Assembly: GCA_021825785.1 (NCBI GenBank)
Contig: JAKAGP010000073.1
Coordinates: forward strand, 1 to 7,646
DNA from: Nitrospirota bacterium
GTDB taxonomy: Bacteria; Nitrospirota; Thermodesulfovibrionia; Thermodesulfovibrionales; JdFR-88
DNA length: 7,646 nucleotides
Direction: 5' to 3'
The translations under genes were made by a program, and so were the position numbers. Numbering within the stretch: the first letter of the stretch is position 1; the number at the start of each line of letters is the position of its first letter. The notes beneath the pieces were generated by a model. That model saw nothing but the letters and a program-made list of their open reading frames with translations, made no database searches and was not told the origin of the DNA. Of the stretch, positions 5,440 through 7,646 are shown one piece after another.

Positions 5440-5688
5440 ATGGATATTACAACCAAGCTCGCCCTGGTCCTCGGGCTTTTTTTCTTTACCGTCCTTTTGA
5501 ACCTGCCCTTCGGCTACCTTAGGGCGAAGGTGAAAAAATTCTCCTTCCACTGGTTTCTCTATATACATCTGCCCATTCCGCTTATCTTTCTTGGCAGGAG
5601 GCTGTCGCAGCTTAGCTGGCATTACATCCCCCTGTTTGTGGCCGCGGCCCTTATAGGCCAGTTTTCGGGCGGCGGTCTCGTCTTCTGA
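5440..5688 (+). CDS. Small conserved-looking membrane protein, unknown function
   Basis: I do not recognise a named family for this 82-residue protein. It has three hydrophobic segments, near residues 6-25, 39-52 and 61-80. Between the first two lies NLPFGYLRAKVKKFSFHWF, a basic, aromatic-rich loop probably on the cytoplasmic side. The second segment begins with FLYIHLPIP, in which His43 and the prolines look conserved. The last segment ends in a glycine-rich GQFSGGG. This layout resembles short hypothetical proteins I associate with deltaproteobacterial and Nitrospirota genomes, but I can assign no role. It is the first gene of a plus-strand operon: the next gene starts 10 nt after its stop. 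The ATG at 5440 follows the candidate promoter closely. Confidence 0.7.
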   Translation: MDITTKLALVLGLFFFTVLLNLPFGYLRAKVKKFSFHWFLYIHLPIPLIFLGRRLSQLSWHYIPLFVAAALIGQFSGGGLVF

Positions 5689-5698
5689 TTCACCCCCC

Positions 5699-6733
5699 AT
5701 GCGGATGAAACAGCCGATGAAGCAGCTCTGGCTTGCGGCCCCGGGGAAAACCGAGCTAAGGACGGTGCCCGTGCCGGAGCCCGGAAGGGGGGAGCTTTTG
5801 ATAAAGGTGGAGGCGGCCCTCACCTGCGGCACGGACCTCAAAGCCTGGCAGCGCGGGCACAGGCTGATCCCGATGCCCGGTCCCTTCGGCCATGAATTTT
5901 CCGGGACCGTCGCCGCCGCCGGCAGCGGCGTCAGGAAATTCAGGCCGGGCGATGCCGTCATGGCCGTCCACACCGCCCCCTGTCTCGACTGTGATTACTG
6001 CAAAAAGGGGTTTTACAACCTCTGCCGCAACATCATGGACACGAAAGTGCTGGGCGCCTTCGGCCAATACGTGCTGCTGCCCCGCCGCATAGTGCAAGTA
6101 AACACCTACCATAAACCGAAGGCCCTGTCATTCGAAGAGGCCGCCTTTCTTGAGCCGCTAAGCTGCGTGGTGCATGGCGTGGAGAGACTGGAGGCCGGCG
6201 GGAAAGGCGAAAACGCGCTGATATTCGGGGCCGGCCCGATAGGGCTTTTGCATCTTGTCCTGCTGAAGGCAAAGGGTCTCAGGGCCGCCGTCTGCGACCC
6301 CGGCCCCGCGAGGCTGAGACTTTCAAAAAAGCTTGGCGCCGATGCGGCCTTCAGGCCGGAGGACGCAAAAAAGGCGGTGGAACGATTCGCCCCCCTGGGC
6401 GCCGATTACGTGATAGAGTGCACCGGACGCAGGGAGGTCTGGCAGTCCGCCCCTGAATACGCAAGGCGCGGGGCAAAAATAATGCTCTTCGGCGGGCTCA
6501 AGGAAGGCATGCAAGTGGCATGGCCTTCCCACAGGCTCCACTACGATGAACTGACGCTCATGGCGTCCTTTCACTTTTGCCCCCGGGACGTGCGGCTGGC
6601 CGTCAGGCTCCTTTCGGAAAGAAGGATCGATGTGAAACCCCTCATATCGGGCATATGTACGCTTGCCGGGGCTGAAAGGGCACTCGGGCGCCTGGCCCTC
6701 GGCCGGGGAATAAAGTACGTGATTAAAACTTAG
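5699..6733 (+). CDS. Zinc-dependent medium-chain dehydrogenase (alcohol/polyol dehydrogenase family)
   Basis: This cytoplasmic NAD(P)-dependent oxidoreductase has the full zinc MDR layout. Catalytic zinc ligands are Cys43 (TCGTD), His65 and Glu66 (GHEFSG), and Glu152 (LEP). A structural zinc site uses Cys95, Cys98, Cys101 and Cys109, and a Rossmann motif GAGPIG spans 177-182. Asp200 at the end of the second strand favours NAD over NADP. The length of 344 is usual for sorbitol, threonine and related dehydrogenases. The substrate cannot be read from the sequence; a sugar, polyol or secondary alcohol is likely. The start is uncertain: ATG codons at 5699, 5705 and 5717 are in frame, none with a good Shine-Dalgarno sequence. 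The one at 5717 (MKQLWLAAPG) best matches usual family N-termini. A second, different MDR gene follows 11 nt later. Confidence 0.88.
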   Translation: MRMKQPMKQLWLAAPGKTELRTVPVPEPGRGELLIKVEAALTCGTDLKAWQRGHRLIPMPGPFGHEFSGTVAAAGSGVRKFRPGDAVMAVHTAPCLDCDYCKKGFYNLCRNIMDTKVLGAFGQYVLLPRRIVQVNTYHKPKALSFEEAAFLEPLSCVVHGVERLEAGGKGENALIFGAGPIGLLHLVLLKAKGLRAAVCDPGPARLRLSKKLGADAAFRPEDAKKAVERFAPLGADYVIECTGRREVWQSAPEYARRGAKIMLFGGLKEGMQVAWPSHRLHYDELTLMASFHFCPRDVRLAVRLLSERRIDVKPLISGICTLAGAERALGRLALGRGIKYVIKT

Positions 6734-6744
6734 CGGGATGGCAG

Positions 6745-7646
6745 TTGAAGGTCGCGAAACTCTACAGTTTTAACGATATAAGGATAGAGGAGATGCCCGT
6801 CCCGGAGCCCGGCCCCGGGGAGGCCGTCATGAAGACGATGGCCTCCGGAATCTGCTCGGGCGACCTGATGCCCTGGTACATAGAGAAAAAGGCTCCTCTT
6901 GTGCTTGGCCACGAGCCGTCAGGCGTGATCGTGGAGACGGGCGACGGAGTTTCCGGCTTCAAACCTGGCGACAGGGTGGCGGTCCATCACCATGCCCCCT
7001 GCATGGACACCGCAAGGTGTCCTTTCTGCAGAAAGGGCGATTTCGTCCACTGTCCCACATGGAAGGGCTCTTCCATCCATCCGGGCGGCATATCGGAATA
7101 CATCCGCATACCCCGGGTAAACCTTGAAAACGATACCCTCAAACTTCCCTCAGGCATTTCCTTCGAGGACGGGATGCTCGTGGAGCCCCTGGGGTGTGTG
7201 CTGAAGGGGATTCGGAGGGCCGGGCTTGCCGGCGGCGGGTTTCATGCGGAGACGGCCCTTGTCATAGGGCTTGGCGTAATGGGCGCCCTCCATGTGCTTG
7301 CCCTGAAGGCCCTCGGCGTAAAAAAGGTAATCGGCGCCGACCGGGTTTCCTACCGGATTCAAAAGGCCCTGGAACTTGGGGCCGATCACGCAATAGATGC
7401 CGGGCGCGAGGACCTGGAGCGGGCGGTTTACGGGATCACCGGCGGGCGGATGGCTGATGTGGTGATAGCGGGGCCAAACAGCGTCCATGCGATGGAGGCG
7501 GCCGTTAAGACGGCGGGCGAGGGCGGAAGGGTCGTCCTTTTTACGCCGGCAAAACCGGGGGAGGCGCTCAGCATGGACCCAAACGAGATTTACTTCAGGG
7601 AGATCAGCCTCATACCGAGCTACTCGACGGGCCCGGAGGACACCAG
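6745..7646 (+). CDS. Second zinc-dependent medium-chain dehydrogenase, partial (3' end outside window)
   Basis: The open frame runs 300 codons to the window edge without a stop; the family needs about 340-350. The protein begins LKVAKLYSFNDIRIEEMPVPEP. It starts at a TTG (6745) preceded by a GGGATGG stretch; the next in-frame ATG (6793) would delete conserved N-terminal residues. Catalytic zinc ligands are Cys37 (ICSGD), His56, Glu57 and Glu147. The Rossmann motif is GLGVMG (175-180), with Asp199 favouring NAD. The structural zinc cysteines are Cys86, Cys92, Cys95 and Cys103, so the first gap has five residues where two are usual. It is clearly a paralogue of the preceding dehydrogenase but well diverged, so the two probably act on different substrates or in successive steps. 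Confidence 0.87.
   Translation, partial: MKVAKLYSFNDIRIEEMPVPEPGPGEAVMKTMASGICSGDLMPWYIEKKAPLVLGHEPSGVIVETGDGVSGFKPGDRVAVHHHAPCMDTARCPFCRKGDFVHCPTWKGSSIHPGGISEYIRIPRVNLENDTLKLPSGISFEDGMLVEPLGCVLKGIRRAGLAGGGFHAETALVIGLGVMGALHVLALKALGVKKVIGADRVSYRIQKALELGADHAIDAGREDLERAVYGITGGRMADVVIAGPNSVHAMEAAVKTAGEGGRVVLFTPAKPGEALSMDPNEIYFREISLIPSYSTGPEDT

Noticed and set aside
277..7554. The 10-mer GCCGGCAAAA occurs five times, always on the plus strand (277, 451, 891, 3211, 7545)
   Set aside because: Three copies lie inside coding sequence in different codon contexts with no common flanks or spacing. GCCGGC plus A-runs are expected from the base and codon use here, so I do not regard it as an uptake sequence or binding site without genome-wide counts.
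1..7646. CRISPR array, tRNA, rRNA, transposase or integrase gene
   Set aside because: I saw no regularly spaced direct repeats, no tRNA-like cloverleaf or rRNA segment, and no open frame with transposase or recombinase motifs.

Overview
The window reads as chromosomal DNA of a Gram-negative bacterium of moderately high GC. An outer-membrane lipid A deacylase-like protein implies lipopolysaccharide. A DapL-type lysine pathway and an archaeal-type S-adenosylmethionine synthetase are together a combination met in Nitrospirota, Desulfobacterota and similar deep-branching lineages. The lineage is inferred from gene content; no marker gene is present to fix it.

Layout. Positions 1-870 (minus) hold the N-terminal 290 codons of an LL-diaminopimelate aminotransferase (dapL), cut by the window edge. 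A short AT-rich spacer follows, carrying a canonical four-tract G-quadruplex motif, then a PagL-like lipid A 3-O-deacylase (993-1520, minus). A small three-helix membrane protein (1635-1958, plus) is divergent from pagL. It converges on the archaeal-type metK (1955-3175, minus), and the two stop codons overlap. Positions 3335-4893 (minus) are a compact, visibly AT-richer type II restriction-modification module. It has a beta-class N4-cytosine/N6-adenine methyltransferase translationally coupled (ATGA overlap) to a BglII/BstYI-family endonuclease with an intact D-x8-E-x-Q active site. The predicted target is RGATCY or a subset, and the module looks horizontally acquired.

The 546-bp gap at 4894-5439 has no convincing gene. 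It is packed with inverted repeats: a REP-like palindrome (4950-5020), a short hairpin (5041-5064) and a roughly 258-bp MITE-like element bounded by about 24-bp inverted repeats (5131-5388). A plus-strand operon then starts from a perfect TTGACA -35 box. It encodes an 82-residue membrane protein of unknown function, then two different zinc-dependent medium-chain dehydrogenases (5699-6733 and 6745-window end), with gaps of 10-11 nt.

Metabolic links are limited. MetK makes the AdoMet that the methyltransferase uses, but the two are not clearly in one operon. The paired dehydrogenases suggest oxidation of a polyol, sugar or alcohol, whose identity the sequence does not reveal. I found no CRISPR array, tRNA, rRNA or complete transposon. 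The most unusual signals are the G-quadruplex at the dapL promoter, the fold-back element next to the restriction-modification island, and several genes lacking a Shine-Dalgarno sequence with a -10-like box almost abutting the start codon.
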